A stretch of DNA of 64,000 nucleotides from Styela clava (GCF_964204865.1 NC_135259.1:18548974-18612973), one strand, 5' to 3'; shown: positions 30,539-42,962, numbered from the stretch's first letter. Notes: a model not told the origin generated them from the sequence alone. A program made the numbers and translations.

Positions 30539-30763
30539 CGACACGGACTATGGTTTGTTAATTTGTTTTTATAAAAGATTCGAAATGTCCAATATTTTTT
30601 GGTAATCTTCATTAAATTACATTGGTTTTAAATGATTTTCTCAACACAACAAAACACATAATTTATACATTTAAGAAAGAATTACATGAAGTATTTAAAA
30701 TACTGACCTCGAAGACAGCATGGATATTAGTTCAGTGGAGAGAGTAGGTCATTTCTGCCGATA

Positions 30764-30835
30764 TCCCAGATGGACTAGGCTTTAGGTTTTCAGGCTCTCA
30801 CCCATGCGGCCCGGGTTCTATTACCGGTCTGGGAA
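30764..30835 (+). pseudogene. Glu-like tRNA, CTC anticodon (degenerate)
   Basis: Extra changes in the D arm and T stem (tattaccgg); shares gatggact with the two preceding copies. Confidence 0.78.
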
Positions 30836-31191
30836 ACTCTTTATACCAAATATTTTAAATTTTTGATTTCTTTCAGAAGGATCATTAGTGAGGTTTTATA
30901 TGTCAAATCATTGATTGTTACAGTTGTAAAAGCGACAGTGACTGGGTAGGTTGTTCGTGAAGAACCATGTGGCCATTACAGTGTCAGCCTTATAATAAAT
31001 TAATTTTGGATAGGAATAGTTTTTCAGTTATATTTCCAACATAAAACGAAGACATAAGCTGTATACAGAAGACAGAAGTACATGAAGTATTTCAAATACT
31101 GACGAAGAAAACTACGCGGATATTACTTCAGTAGCGCTACATTGAGGTAACAGCAATTTATTAGATAATACTTCTGCCAAAGTAATCGTAT

Positions 31192-31263
31192 TCCCAGATG
31201 GTCTAGCGGTTAGAATTCCTGGCTTTCACCCAGGCGGCCCGGGTTCGATTCCCGGTCTGGGAA
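31192..31263 (+). tRNA. tRNA-Glu-TTC, variant
   Basis: Two D-arm changes (ctagcgg, tagaattcc); T4 kept. Confidence 0.82.
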
Positions 31264-31580
31264 ACTTTTCTTCAAACAAAGATCAGGTAGGTCAGTTTTA
31301 GTTTTGAAACGTCAGGAAGATAATGGTGAAGCTTTACTCCATAGGCTGTATTTCTCGAGTGACTAAAGAATATATTACTTTATCAAAAACTTTCCAGAAT
31401 GTGATTAGTGGGGTTTAACCTGATAATTTATCGATTTAACTGTTGTAGTTGTTAAGGAGGATGATCGTAAAGATGCATGCAAATATGGGAATGTCACGAG
31501 TTCAATAATATAACAGCACAACACTTTCACCTAACTCCAAGTCCCGTGTCATTCTTTGAGATTAACGGTTAATAAGACAC

Positions 31581-31654
31581 TGGCCAGTACGGGGATCGAA
31601 CCCGCGACATTCGCGGTATTAGCACGACGCTCTAACCAACTGAGCTAACCGGCC
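31581..31654 (-). tRNA. tRNA-Ile-AAT, variant
   Basis: A38C in the anticodon loop. Confidence 0.85.
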
Positions 31655-32101
31655 ATACGTTCTATTGAATATACTCAGCCAATTTCATTAAAACTCTTAC
31701 AGTAATTGTCTTCAAAAAGGAAGTTGTGAAATTTTATGTTTTTAACTAAGAAAGTACTTTTCTCACACGAGTCAAAAGCGCTGATAGGAAAGTACTAAAA
31801 TCGCCGTTGGGCTATTCCTTGTGGAAAAGTGGAATTCGTCTAAGCATATAGAGTGAGGGAGAAGTTTTTCATTTGATATTTTAGTCACCATCGATTAATT
31901 GTGCGAAGAAACAGTAGAGGAACGAGATAGCATCTTTCAGTTACGAAGTACTAAATTCTGTCAGCGACATTTGTTATTGTAGTATCTGTTTGACTCTAGG
32001 AAACAGAAATTAAAGATAGACTTGCTATTCCTCAATATTAAATGGATTTCATCCGAGGGAACACACAGATAGAAAGGATTCATTTTTTAAATAATAGACA
32101 G

Positions 32102-32193
32102 CGTCCCTGGGTGGGCTTGAACCTCCAACCTTTCGGTACCCATCAGTATAAGAGGTAACAGCCGAACGCGCTGACCGATTGCGCCACAGAGAC
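32102..32193 (-). tRNA. tRNA-Asn-GTT with intron, variant
   Basis: T51A breaks one T-stem pair. Confidence 0.82.
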
Positions 32194-32418
32194 CGACACG
32201 GACTATGGTTTGTTAATTTGTTTTTATAAAAGATTCGAAATGTCCAATAATTTTTGGTAATCTGCATTAAATTACATTGGTTTTAAATGATTTTCTCAAC
32301 ACAACAAAACACATAATTTATAAATTTAAGAAAGAATTACATGAAGTATTTGAAATACTGACCTCGAAGACAGCATGGATATTAGTTCAGTGGAGAGAGT
32401 ATGTCATTTCTGCCAATA

Positions 32419-32490
32419 TCCCAGATGAACTAGGCGTTAGGATTTCAGGCTCTCACCCATGCGGCCCGGGTTCTATTCCCGGTCTGGGAA
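32419..32490 (+). pseudogene. Glu-like tRNA, CTC anticodon (degenerate)
   Basis: Reference form. Confidence 0.8.
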
Positions 32491-32846
32491 ACTCTTTATA
32501 CCAAATATTTTAAATTTTTGATTTCTTCCAGAAGGATCATTAGTGAGGTTTTATATGTCAAATCTTTGATTGTTTCAGTTGTAAAAGCGACAGCGACTGG
32601 GTAGGTTGTTCGTGAAGAACCATGTGGCCATTACAGTGTCAGCCTTATAATAAATTAATTTTGGATAGGAATAGTTTTTCAGTGATATTTCCAACATAAA
32701 ACAAAGACATCAGCTGTATACAGAAAACAGAAGTACATGAAGTATTTCAAATACTGACGAAGAAAACTACGCGAATATTACTTCAGTAGCGCTACATTGA
32801 GGTAACACCAATTTATTAGATAATACTTCTGCCAAAGTAATCGTAT

Positions 32847-32917
32847 TCCCAGATGGTCTAGGGGTTAGGATTCCTGGCTTTCAACCAGGCGGCCCGGGTT
32901 CGATTCCAGTCGGGGAA
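32847..32917 (+). pseudogene. tRNA-Glu-TTC, damaged
   Basis: 71 bases: C38A in the anticodon loop, and the 3' T-stem/acceptor strand is scrambled with one base lost, so neither stem pairs properly. Confidence 0.75.
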
Positions 32918-33120
32918 ACTTTTCTTAAAACAAAGATCAGGTAGGTCAGTTTTAGTTTTGAAACGTCAGAAAGATAATGGTGAAGCTTTACTCCTTAGGC
33001 TGTATTTCTCGAGTGATTAAAGAATATATTACCTTAACAAAAACTTTCCAGAATGTGATTAGTGGGGATTAACCTGATAATTTATCGATTTAACTGTTGT
33101 AGTTGTTAAGAAGGATGATG

Positions 33121-33264
33121 GTAAAGATGCATGCAAATATGGGAATGTCACGAGTACAATAATATAACAGCACAACACTGTCACCTAACTTCGTAAAGAT
33201 GCATGCAAATATGGGAATGTCACGAGTACAATAATATAACAGCACAACACTTTCACCTAACTTC
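33121..33264. repeat. 72-bp direct tandem duplication
   Basis: Two adjacent 72-bp copies (33121-33192, 33193-33264) of the segment upstream of the Ile-gene 3' flank, starting gtaaagatgc. They differ at one base (actg versus actt), so the copies may derive from two haplotypes. Confidence 0.9.
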
Positions 33265-33305
33265 AAGCCCGTGTCATTCTTTGAGATTAACGGTTAATAA
33301 GACAC

Positions 33306-33379
33306 TGGCCAGTACGGGGATCGAACCCGCGACATTCGCGTTATTAGCACGACGCTCTAACCAACTGAGCTAACCGGCC
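33306..33379 (-). tRNA. tRNA-Ile-AAT
   Basis: Consensus copy, marking the return to well-kept units after the decayed block. Confidence 0.95.
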
Positions 33380-33826
33380 ATATGTTCTATTGAATATACT
33401 CAGCCAATTTCATTAAGACTCTTACAGTAATTGTCTTCAAAAAGGAAGTTGTGAAATGTTATTTTTTTAACTAAGAAAGTACTTTTCTCACACGAGTCAA
33501 ATGCGCTGATAGGAAAGTACTGAAATCGCCGTTGGGCTATTCCTTGTGGAAAAGTGGAATTCGTCTAAGCATATAGAGTGAGGGAGAAGTTTTTCATTTG
33601 ATATTTTAGTCACCATGGATTAATTGTGTGAAGAAACAGTAGAGGAACGAGATAGCATCTTTCAGTTACGAAGTACTAAATTCTGTCAGCGACATTTGTT
33701 TTTGTAGTATCTGTTTGACTCTAGGAAACAGAAATTAAAGATAGACTTGCTATTCCTTAATATTAAATGGATTTCATCCGAGGGAACACACAGATAGAAA
33801 GGATTCATTTTTTAAATAACAGACAG

Positions 33827-33918
33827 CGTCCCTAGGTGGGCTTGAACCACCAACCTTTCGGTACCCATCAGTATAAGAGGTAACAGCCGAACGCGCTGAC
33901 CGATTGGGCCACAGAGAC
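33827..33918 (-). tRNA. tRNA-Asn-GTT with intron, damaged variant
   Basis: G12C breaks the D stem and A box; C66T makes an acceptor wobble. Confidence 0.7.
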
Positions 33919-34143
33919 CGACACGGACTATGGTTTGTTAATTTGTTTTTATAAAAGATTCGAAATGTCCAATATTTTTTGGTAATCTGCATTAAATTAC
34001 ATTGGTTTTAAATGATTTTCTCAACACAACAAAACACATAATTTATAAATTTAAGAAAGAATTACATGAAGTATTTAAAATACTGACCTCGAAGACAGCA
34101 TGGATATTAGTTCAGTGGAGAGAGTAGATCATTTCTGCCGATA

Positions 34144-34215
34144 TCCCAGATGAACTAGGCGTTAGGATTTCAGGCTCTCACCCATGCGGCACGGGTTCTA
34201 TTCACTGTCTGGGAA
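34144..34215 (+). pseudogene. Glu-like tRNA, CTC anticodon (degenerate)
   Basis: Additional T-arm changes (ggcacggg, ttcactgtct). Confidence 0.78.
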
Positions 34216-34571
34216 ACTCTTTATACCAAATATTTTAAATTTTTGATTTCTTTCAGAAGGATCATTAGTGAGGTTTTATATGTCAAATCATTGATTGTTA
34301 CAGTTGTAAAAGCGACAGTGACTGGGTAGGTTGTTCGTGAAGAACCATGTGGCCATTACAGTGTCAGCCTTATAATAAATTAATTTTGGATAGGAATAGT
34401 TTTTCAGTGATATTTCCAACATAAAACAAAGATATCAGCTGTATACAGAAGACAGAAGTACATGAAGTATTTCAAATAATGACGAAGAAAACTACGCGGA
34501 TATTACTTCAGTAGCGCTACATTGAGGTAACACCAATTTATTAGATAATACTTCTGCCAAAGTAATCGTAT

Positions 34572-34643
34572 TCCCAGATGGTCTAGGGGTTAGGATTCCT
34601 GGCTTTCACCCAGGCGGCCCGGGTTCGATTCCCGGTCTCGGAA
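34572..34643 (+). tRNA. tRNA-Glu-TTC, variant
   Basis: G69C breaks one acceptor pair. Confidence 0.82.
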
Positions 34644-34959
34644 ACTTTTCTTCAAACAAAGATCAGGTAGGTCAGTTTTAGTTTTGAAACGTCAGAAAGA
34701 TAATGGTGAAGCTTTACTCTTTAGGCTGTATTTCTCGAGTGACTAAAGAATATATTACCTTAACAAAAACTTTCCAGAATGTGATTAGTGGGGTTTAACC
34801 TGATAATTTATCGATTTAACTGTTGTAGTTGTTAAGGAGGATGATCACAAAGATGCATGCAAATATGGGAATGTCACGAGTACAGTAATGTAACAGCACA
34901 ACACTTTCACCTAACTTCAAGCCCGTGTCATTTTTTGAGATTAACGGTTAATAAGACAC

Positions 34960-35033
34960 TGGCCAGTACGGGGATCGAACCCGCGACATTCGCGTTATTA
35001 GCACGACGCTCTAACGAACTGAGCTAACCGGCC
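34960..35033 (-). tRNA. tRNA-Ile-AAT, variant
   Basis: G18C in the D loop, the partner of position 55; the same change recurs at 39921. Confidence 0.8.
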
Positions 35034-35480
35034 ATATGTTTTATTGAATATACTCAGCCAATTTCATTAAGACTCTTACAGTAATTGTCTTCAAAAAGGA
35101 AGTTGTGAAATGTTATTTTTTTAAGTAAGAAAGTACTTTTCTCACACGAGTCAAAAGCGCTGATAGGAAAGTACTGAAATCGCCGTTGGGCTATTCCTTG
35201 TGGAAAAGTGGAATTCGTCTAAGCATATAGAGTGAGGGAGAAGTTTTTCATTTGATATTTTAGTCACCATGGATTAATTGTGTGAAGAAACAGTAGAGGA
35301 ACGAGATAGCATCTTTCAGTTACGAAGTACTAAATTCTGTCATCGACATTTGTTTTTGTAGTATCTGTTTGACTCTAGGAAACAGAAATTAAAGATAGAC
35401 TTGCTATTCCTTAATATTAAATGGATTTCATCCGAGGGAACACACAGATAGAAAGGATTCATTTTTTTAATAATAGACAG

Positions 35481-35572
35481 CGTCCCTGGGTGGGCTTGAA
35501 CCACCAACCTTTCGGTACCCATCAGTATAAGAGGTAACAGCCGAACGCGCTGACCGATTGCGCCACAGAGAC
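35481..35572 (-). tRNA. tRNA-Asn-GTT with intron
   Basis: Consensus copy. Confidence 0.92.
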
Positions 35573-35797
35573 CGACACGGACTATGGTTTGTTAATTTGT
35601 TTTTATAAAAGATTCGAAATGTCCAATATTTTTTGGTAATCTGCATTAAATTACATTGGTTTTAAATGATTTTCTCAACACAACAAAACACATAATTTAT
35701 AAATTTAAGAAAGAACTACATGAAGTATTTAAAATACTGACCTCGAAGACAGCATGGATATTAGTTCAGTGGAGAGAGTAGGTCATTTCTGCCGATA

Positions 35798-35869
35798 TCC
35801 CAGATGAACTAGGCGTTAGGATTTCAGGCTCTCACCCATGCGGCCCGGGTTCTATTCCCGGTCTGGGAA
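35798..35869 (+). pseudogene. Glu-like tRNA, CTC anticodon (degenerate)
   Basis: Reference form. Confidence 0.8.
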
Positions 35870-36225
35870 ACTCTTTATACCAAATATTTTAAATTTTTGA
35901 TTTCTTTCAGAAGGATCATTAGTGAGGTTTTATATGTCAAATCATTGATTGTTACAGTTATAAAAGCGACAGTGACTGGGTAGGTTGTTCGTGAAGAACC
36001 ATGTGGCCACTACAGTGTCAGCCTTATAATAAATTAATTTTGGATAGGAATAGTTTTTCAGTGATATTTCCTACATAAAACAAAGATATCAGCTGTATAC
36101 AGAAGACAGAAGTACATGAAGTATTTCAAATAATGACGAAGAAAACTACGCGGATATTACTTCAGTAGCGCTACATTGAGGTAACACCAATTTATTAGAT
36201 AATACTTCTGCCAAAGTAATCGTAT

Positions 36226-36297
36226 TCCCAGATGGTCTAGGGGTTAGGATTCCTGGCTTTCACCCAGGCGGCCCGGGTTCGATTCCCGGTCTGGGAA
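36226..36297 (+). tRNA. tRNA-Glu-TTC
   Basis: Consensus copy. Confidence 0.95.
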
Positions 36298-36612
36298 ACT
36301 TTTCTTCAAACAAAGATCAGGTAGGTCAGTTTTAGTTTTGAACGTCAGAAAGATAATGGTGAAGCTTTACTCTTTAGGCTGTATTTCTCGAGTGACTAAA
36401 GAATATATTACCTTAACAAAAACTTTCCAGAATGTGATTAGTGGGGTCTAACCTGATAATTTATCGATTTAACTGTTGTAGTTGTTAAGGAGGATGATCG
36501 TAAAGATGCATGCAAATATGGGAATGTCACGAGTACAATAATATAACAGCACAACACTTTCACCTAACTTCAAGCCCGTGTCATTCTTTGAGATTAACGG
36601 GTAATAAGACAC

Positions 36613-36686
36613 TGGCCAGTACGGGGATCGAACCCGCGACATTCGCGCTATTAGCACGACGTTCTAACCAACTGAGCTAACCGGCC
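36613..36686 (-). tRNA. tRNA-Ile-AAT, variant
   Basis: A38G in the anticodon loop and G24A in the D stem. Confidence 0.78.
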
Positions 36687-37133
36687 ATATGTTCTATTGA
36701 ATATACTCAGCCAATTTCATTAAGACTCTTACAGTAATTGTCTTCAAAAAGGAAGTTGTGAAATGTTATTTTTTTAACTAAGAAAGTACTTTTCTCACAC
36801 GAGTCAAAAGCGCTGATAGGAAAGTACTGAAATCGCCGTTGGGCTATTCCTTGTGGAAAAGTGGAATTCGGCTAAGCATATAGAGTGAGGGAGAAGTTTT
36901 TCATTTGATATTTTAGTCACCATGGATTAATTGTGTGAAGAAACAGTAGAGGAACGAGATAGCATCTTTCAGTTACGAAGTACTAAATTCTGTCAGCGAC
37001 ATTTGTTTTTGTAGTATCTGTTTGACTCTAGGAAACAGAAATTAAAGATAGACTTGCTATTCCTTAATATTAAATGGATTTCATCCGATGGAACACACAG
37101 ATAGAAAGGATTCATTTTTTAAATAATAGACAG

Positions 37134-37225
37134 CGTCCCTGGGTGGGCTTGAACCACCAACCTTTCGGTACCCATCAGTATAAGAGGTAACAGCCGAACG
37201 CGCTGACCGATTGCGCCACAGAGAC
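37134..37225 (-). tRNA. tRNA-Asn-GTT with intron
   Basis: Consensus copy. Confidence 0.92.
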
Positions 37226-37450
37226 CGACACGGACTATGGTTTGTTAATTTGTTTTTATAAAAGATTCGAAATGTCCAATATTTTTTGGTAATCTGCATT
37301 AAATTACATTGGTTTTAAATGATTTTCTCAACACAACAAAACACATAATTTATAAATTTAAGAAAGAATTACATGAAGTATTTAAAATACTGACCTCGAA
37401 GACAGCATGGATATTAGTTCAGTGGAGAGAGTAGGTCATTTCTGCCGATA

Positions 37451-37522
37451 TCCCAGATGAACTAGGCGTTAGGATTTCAGGCTCTCACCCATGCGGCCCG
37501 GGTTCTATTCCCGGTCTGGGAA
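37451..37522 (+). pseudogene. Glu-like tRNA, CTC anticodon (degenerate)
   Basis: Reference form. Confidence 0.8.
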
Positions 37523-37878
37523 ACTCTTTATACCAAATATTTTAAATTTTTGATTTCTTTCAGAAGGATCATTAGTGAGGTTTTATAAGTCAAATCATTG
37601 ATTGTTACAGTTGTAAAAGCTACAGTGACTGGGTAGGTTGTTCGTGAAGAACCATGTGGCCATTACAGTGTCAGCCTTATAATAAATTAATTTTGGATAG
37701 GAATAGTTTTTCAGTGATATTTCCAACATAAAACAAAGATATCAGCTGTATACAGAAGACAGAAGTACATAAAGTATTTCAAATAATGACGAAGAAAACT
37801 ACGCGGATATTACTTCAGTAGCGCTACATTGAGGTAACACAAATTTATTAGATAATACTTCTGCCAAAGTAATCGTAT

Positions 37879-37950
37879 TCCCAGATGGTCTAGGGGTTAG
37901 GATTCCTGGCTTTCATCCAGGCGGCCCGGGTTCGATTCCCGGTCTGGGAA
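37879..37950 (+). tRNA. tRNA-Glu-TTC, variant
   Basis: C38T in the anticodon loop only. Confidence 0.9.
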
Positions 37951-38266
37951 ACTTTTCTTCAAACAAAGATCAGGTAGGTCAGTTTTAGTTTTGAAACGTC
38001 AGAAAGATAATGGTGAAGCTTTACTCTTTAGGCTGTATTTCTCGAGTGACTAAAGAATATATTACCTTAACAAAAACTTTCCAGAATGTGATTAGTGGGG
38101 TTTAACCTGATAATTTATCGATTTAACTGTTGTAGTTGTTTAGGAGGATGATCGTAAAGATGCATGCAAATATGGGAATGTCACGAGTACAATAATATAA
38201 CAGCACAACACTTTCACCTAACTTCAAGACCGTGTCATTCTTTGAGATTAACGGGTAATAAGACAC

Positions 38267-38340
38267 TGGCCAGTACGGGGATCGAACCCGCGACATTCGC
38301 GTTATTAGCACGACGCTCTAACCAACTGAGCTAACCGGCC
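38267..38340 (-). tRNA. tRNA-Ile-AAT
   Basis: Consensus copy. Confidence 0.95.
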
Positions 38341-38787
38341 ATATGTTCTATTGAATATACTCAGCCAATTTCATTAAGACTCTTACAGTAATTGTCTTCA
38401 AAAAGGAAGTTGTGAAATGTTATTTTTTTAACTAAGAAAGTACTTTTCTCACACGAGTCAAAAGCGCTGATAGGAAAGTACTGAAATCGCCGTTGGGCTA
38501 TTCCTTGTGGAAAAGTGGAATTCGTCTAAGCATATAGAGTGAGGGAGAAGTTTTTCATTTGATATTTTAGTCACCATGGATTAATTGTGTGAAGAAACAG
38601 TAGAGGAACGAGATAGCATCTTTCAGTTACGAAGTACTAAATTCTGTCAGCGACATTTGTTTTTGTAGTATCTGTTTGACTCTAGGAAACAGAAATTAAA
38701 GATAGACTTGCTATTCCTTAATATTAAATGGATTTCATCCGATGGAACACACAGATAGAAAGGATTCATTTTTTAAATAATAGACAG

Positions 38788-38879
38788 CGTCCCTGGGTGG
38801 GCTTGAACCACCAACCTTTCGGTACCCATCAGTATAAGAGGTAACAGCCGAACGCGCTGACCGATTGCGCCACAGAGAC
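38788..38879 (-). tRNA. tRNA-Asn-GTT with intron
   Basis: Consensus copy. Confidence 0.92.
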
Positions 38880-39104
38880 CGACACGGACTACGGTTTGTT
38901 AATTTGTTTTTATAAAAGATTCGAAATGTCCAATATTTTTTGGTAATCTGCATTAAATTACATTGGTTTTAAATGATTTTCTCAACACAACAAAACACAT
39001 AATTTATAAATTTAAGAAAGAATTACATGAAGTATTTAAAATACTGACCTCGGAGACAGCATGGATATTAGTTCAGTGGAGAGAGTAGGTCATTTCTGCC
39101 GATA

Positions 39105-39176
39105 TCCCAGATGAACTAGGCGTTAGGATTTCAGGCTCTCACCCATGCGGCCCGGGTTCTATTCCCGGTCTGGGAA
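39105..39176 (+). pseudogene. Glu-like tRNA, CTC anticodon (degenerate)
   Basis: Reference form. Confidence 0.8.
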
Positions 39177-39532
39177 ACTCTTTATACCAAATATTTTAAA
39201 TTTTTGATTTCTTTCAGAAGGATCATTAGTGAGGTTTTATATGTCAAATCATTGATTGTTACAGTTGTAAAAGCTACAGTGACTGGGTAGGTTGTTCGTG
39301 AAGAACCATGTGGCCATTACAGTGTCAGCCTTATAATAAATTAATTTTGGATAGGAATAGTTTTTCAGTGATATTTCCAACATAAAACAAAGATATCAGC
39401 TGTATACAGAAGACAGAAGTACATGAAGTATTTCAAATAATGACGAAGAAAACTACGCGGATATTACTTCAGTAGCGCTACATTGAGGTAACACCAATTT
39501 ATTAGATAATACTTCTGCCAAAGTAATCGTAT

Positions 39533-39604
39533 TCCCAGATGGTCTACGGGTTAGGATTCCTGGCTTTCACCCAGGCGGCCCGGGTTCGATTCCCGGTCTG
39601 GGAA
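39533..39604 (+). tRNA. tRNA-Glu-TTC, variant
   Basis: G15C in the D loop / A box. Confidence 0.87.
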
Positions 39605-39920
39605 ACTTTTCTTCAAACAAAGATCAGGTAGGTCAGTTTTAGTTTTGAAACGTCAGAAAGATAATGGTGAAGCTTTACTCTTTAGGCTGTATTTCTCGAG
39701 TGACTAAAGAATATATTACCTTAACAAAAACTTTCCAGAATGTGATTAGTGGGGTTTAACCTGATAATTTATCGATTTAACTGTTGTAGTTGTTAAGGAG
39801 GATGATCGTAAAGATGAATGCAAATATGGGAATGTCACGAGTACAGTAATGTAACAGCACAACACTTTCACCTAACTTCAAGCCCGTGTCATTCTTTGAG
39901 ATTAACGGTTAATAAGACAC

Positions 39921-39994
39921 TGGCCAGTACGGGGATCGAACCCGCGACATTCGCGTTATTAGCACGACGCTCTAACGAACTGAGCTAACCGGCC
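39921..39994 (-). tRNA. tRNA-Ile-AAT, variant
   Basis: G18C as at 34960. Confidence 0.8.
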
Positions 39995-40237
39995 ATATGT
40001 TCTATTGAATATACTCAGCCAATTTCATTAAGACTCTTACAGTAATTGTCTTCAAAAAGGAAGTTGTGAAATGTTATTTTTTTAACTAAGAAAGTACTTT
40101 TCTCACACGAGTCAAAAGCGCTGATAGGAAAGTACTGAAATCGCCGTTGGGCTATTCCTTGTGGAAAAGTGGAATTCGTCTAAGCATATAGAGTGAGGGA
40201 GAAGTTTTTCATTTGATATTTTAGTCACCATGGATTA

Positions 40238-40252
40238 ATTGATAATTAATCG
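40238..40252. other. Deletion joint removing Asn, Glu-CTC-like and Glu-TTC
   Basis: The Ile-Asn spacer runs directly into the Glu-Ile spacer of another unit, so two Ile genes (39921 and 40399) follow one another with nothing between them. Confidence 0.85.
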
Positions 40253-40398
40253 ATTTAACTGTTGTAGTTGTTAAGGAGGATGATCGTAAAGATGCATGCA
40301 AATATGGGAATGTCACGAGTACAATAATGTAACAGCACAACACTTTCACCTAACTTCAAGCCCGTGTCATTCTTTGAGATTAACGGGTAATAAGACAC

Positions 40399-40472
40399 TG
40401 GCCAGTACGGGGATAGAACACGCGACATTCACGTTATTAGCACGACGCTCTAACCAACTGAGCTAACCGGTC
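40399..40472 (-). pseudogene. tRNA-Ile-AAT, damaged
   Basis: G2A, C41T, G52T and G57T affect the acceptor, anticodon stem, T stem and B box. G52T and G57T are shared with the copy at 45362. Confidence 0.75.
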
Positions 40473-40919
40473 ATATGTTCTATTGAATATACTCAGCCAA
40501 TTTCATTAAGACTCTTACAGTAATTGTCTTCAAAAAGGAAGTTGTGAAATGTCATTTTTTTAACTAAGAAAGTACTTTTCTCACACGAGTCAAAAGCGCT
40601 GATAGGAAAGTACTGAAATCGCCGTTGGGCTATTCCTTGTGGAAAAGTGGAATTCGTCTAAGCATATAGAGTGAGGGAGAAGTTTTTCATTTGATATTTT
40701 AGTCACCATGGATTAATTGTGTGAAGAAACAGTAGAGGAACGAGATAGCATCTTTCAGTTACGAAGTACTAAATTCTGTCAGCGACATTTGTTTTTGTAG
40801 TATCTGTTTGACTCTAGGAAACAGAAATTAAAGATAGACTTGCTATTCCTTAATATTAAATGGATTTCATCCGAGGGAACACACAGATAGAAAGGATTCA
40901 TTTTTTAAATAATAGACAG

Positions 40920-41011
40920 CGTCCCTGGGTGGGCTTGAACCACCAACCTTTCGGTACCCATCAGTAAAAGAGGTAACAGCCGAACGCGCTGACCGATTGC
41001 GCCACAGAGAC
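40920..41011 (-). tRNA. tRNA-Asn-GTT with variant intron
   Basis: Consensus exons; intron change (plus-strand cagtaaaagagg). Confidence 0.9.
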
Positions 41012-41236
41012 CGACACGGACTACGGTTTGTTAATTTGTTTTTATAAAAGATTCGAAATGTCCAATTATTTTTGGTAATCTGCATTAAATTACATTGGTT
41101 TTAAATGATTTTCTCAACACAACAAAACACATAATTTATAAATTTAAGAAAGAATTACATGAAGTATTTAAAATACTGACCTTGAAGACAGCATGGATAT
41201 TAGTTCAGTGGAGAGAGTAGGTCATTTCTGCCGATA

Positions 41237-41308
41237 TCCCAGATAAACTAGGCGTTAGGATTTCAGGCTCTCACCCATGCGGCCCGGGTTCTATTCCCGG
41301 TCTGGGAA
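41237..41308 (+). pseudogene. Glu-like tRNA, CTC anticodon (degenerate)
   Basis: One further D-arm change (gataaact). Confidence 0.78.
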
Positions 41309-41664
41309 ACTCTTTATACCAAATATTTTAAATTTTTGATTTCTTTCAGAAGGATCATTAGTGAGGTTTTATATGTCAAATCATTGATTGTTACAGTTGT
41401 AAAAGCGACAGTGACTGGGTAGGTTGTTCGTGAAGAACCATGTGGCCATTACAGTGTCAGCCTTATAATAAATTAATTTTGGATAGGAATAGTTTTTCAG
41501 TGATATTTCCAACATAAAACAAAGATATCAGCTGTATACAGAAGACAGAAGTACATGAAGTATTTCAAATAATGACGAAGAAAACTACGCGGATATTACT
41601 TCAGTAGCGCTACATTGAGGTAACACCAATTTATTAGATAATACTTCTGCCAAAGTAATCGTAT

Positions 41665-41736
41665 TCCCAGATGGTCTAGGGGTTAGGATTCCTGGCTTTC
41701 ACCCAGGCGGCCCTGGTTCGATTCCCGGTCTGGGAA
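41665..41736 (+). tRNA. tRNA-Glu-TTC, variant
   Basis: G51T breaks one T-stem pair. Confidence 0.84.
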
Positions 41737-42052
41737 ACTTTTCTTCAAACAAAGATCAGGTAGGTCAGTTTTAGTTTTGAAACGTCAGAAAGATAATGGT
41801 GAAGCTATACTCTTTAGGCTGTATTTCTCGAGTGACTAAAGAATATATTACCTTAACAAAAACTTTCCAGAATGTGATTAGTGGGGTTTAACCTGATAAT
41901 TTATCGATTTAACTGTTGTAGTTGTTAAGGAGGATTATCGTAAAGATGCATGCAAATATGGGAATGTCACGAGTACAATAATATAACAGCACAACACTTT
42001 CACCTAACTTCAAGCCCGTGTCATTCTTTGAGATTAACGGGTAATAAGACAC

Positions 42053-42126
42053 TGGCCAGTACGGGGATCGAACCCGCGACATTCGCGTTATTAGCACGAC
42101 GCTCTAACCAACTGAGCTAACCGGCC
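42053..42126 (-). tRNA. tRNA-Ile-AAT
   Basis: Consensus copy. Confidence 0.95.
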
Positions 42127-42573
42127 ATATGTTCTATTGAATATACTCAGCCAATTTAATTAAGACTCTTACAGTAATTGTCTTCAAAAAGGAAGTTGTG
42201 AAATGTTATTTTTTTAACTAAGAAAGTACTTTTCTCACACGAGTCGAAAGCGCTGATAGGAAAGTACTGAAATCGCCGTTGGGCTATTCCTTGTGGAAAA
42301 GTGGAATTCGTCTAAGCATATAGAGTGAGGGAGAAGTTTTTCATTTGATATTTTAGTCACCATGGATTAATTGTGTGAAGAAACAGTAGAGGAACGAGAT
42401 AGCATCTTTCAGTTACGAAGTACTAAATTCTGTCAGCGACATTTGTTTTTGTAGTATCTGTTTGACTCTAGGAAACAGAAATTAAAGATAGACTTGCTAT
42501 TCCTTAATATTAAATGGATTTCATCCGATGGAACACACAGATAGAAAGGATTCATTTTTTAAATAATAGACAG

Positions 42574-42665
42574 CGTCCCTGGGTGGACTTGAACCACCAA
42601 CCTTTCGGTACCCATCAGTATAAGAGGTAACAGCCGAACGCGCTGACCGATTGCGCCACAGAGAC
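42574..42665 (-). tRNA. tRNA-Asn-GTT with intron, variant
   Basis: C60T at the end of the T loop; tolerable. Confidence 0.9.
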
Positions 42666-42890
42666 CGACACGGACTATGGTTTGTTAATTTATTTTTATA
42701 AAAGATTCGAAATGTCAAATATTTTTTGGTAATCTGCATTAAATTACATTGGTTTTAAATGATTTTCTCAACACAACAAAACACATAATTTATAAATTTA
42801 AGAAAGAATTACATGAAGTATTTAAAATACTGACCTCGAAGACAGCATGGATATTAGTTCAGTGGAGAGAGTAGGTCATTTCTGCCGATA

Positions 42891-42962
42891 TCCCAGATGA
42901 ACTAGGCGTTAGGATTTCAGGCTCTCACTCATGCGGCCCGGGTTCTATTCCCGGTCTGGGAA
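42891..42962 (+). pseudogene. Glu-like tRNA, CTC anticodon (degenerate)
   Basis: One further anticodon-stem change (cactcatg). Confidence 0.78.

Noticed and set aside
8815-32513. Plus-strand 78-codon frames at 8815, 11386 and 32277
   Set aside because: They cover the Glu-CTC-like gene and spacer and are open only where one spacer stop is mutated.
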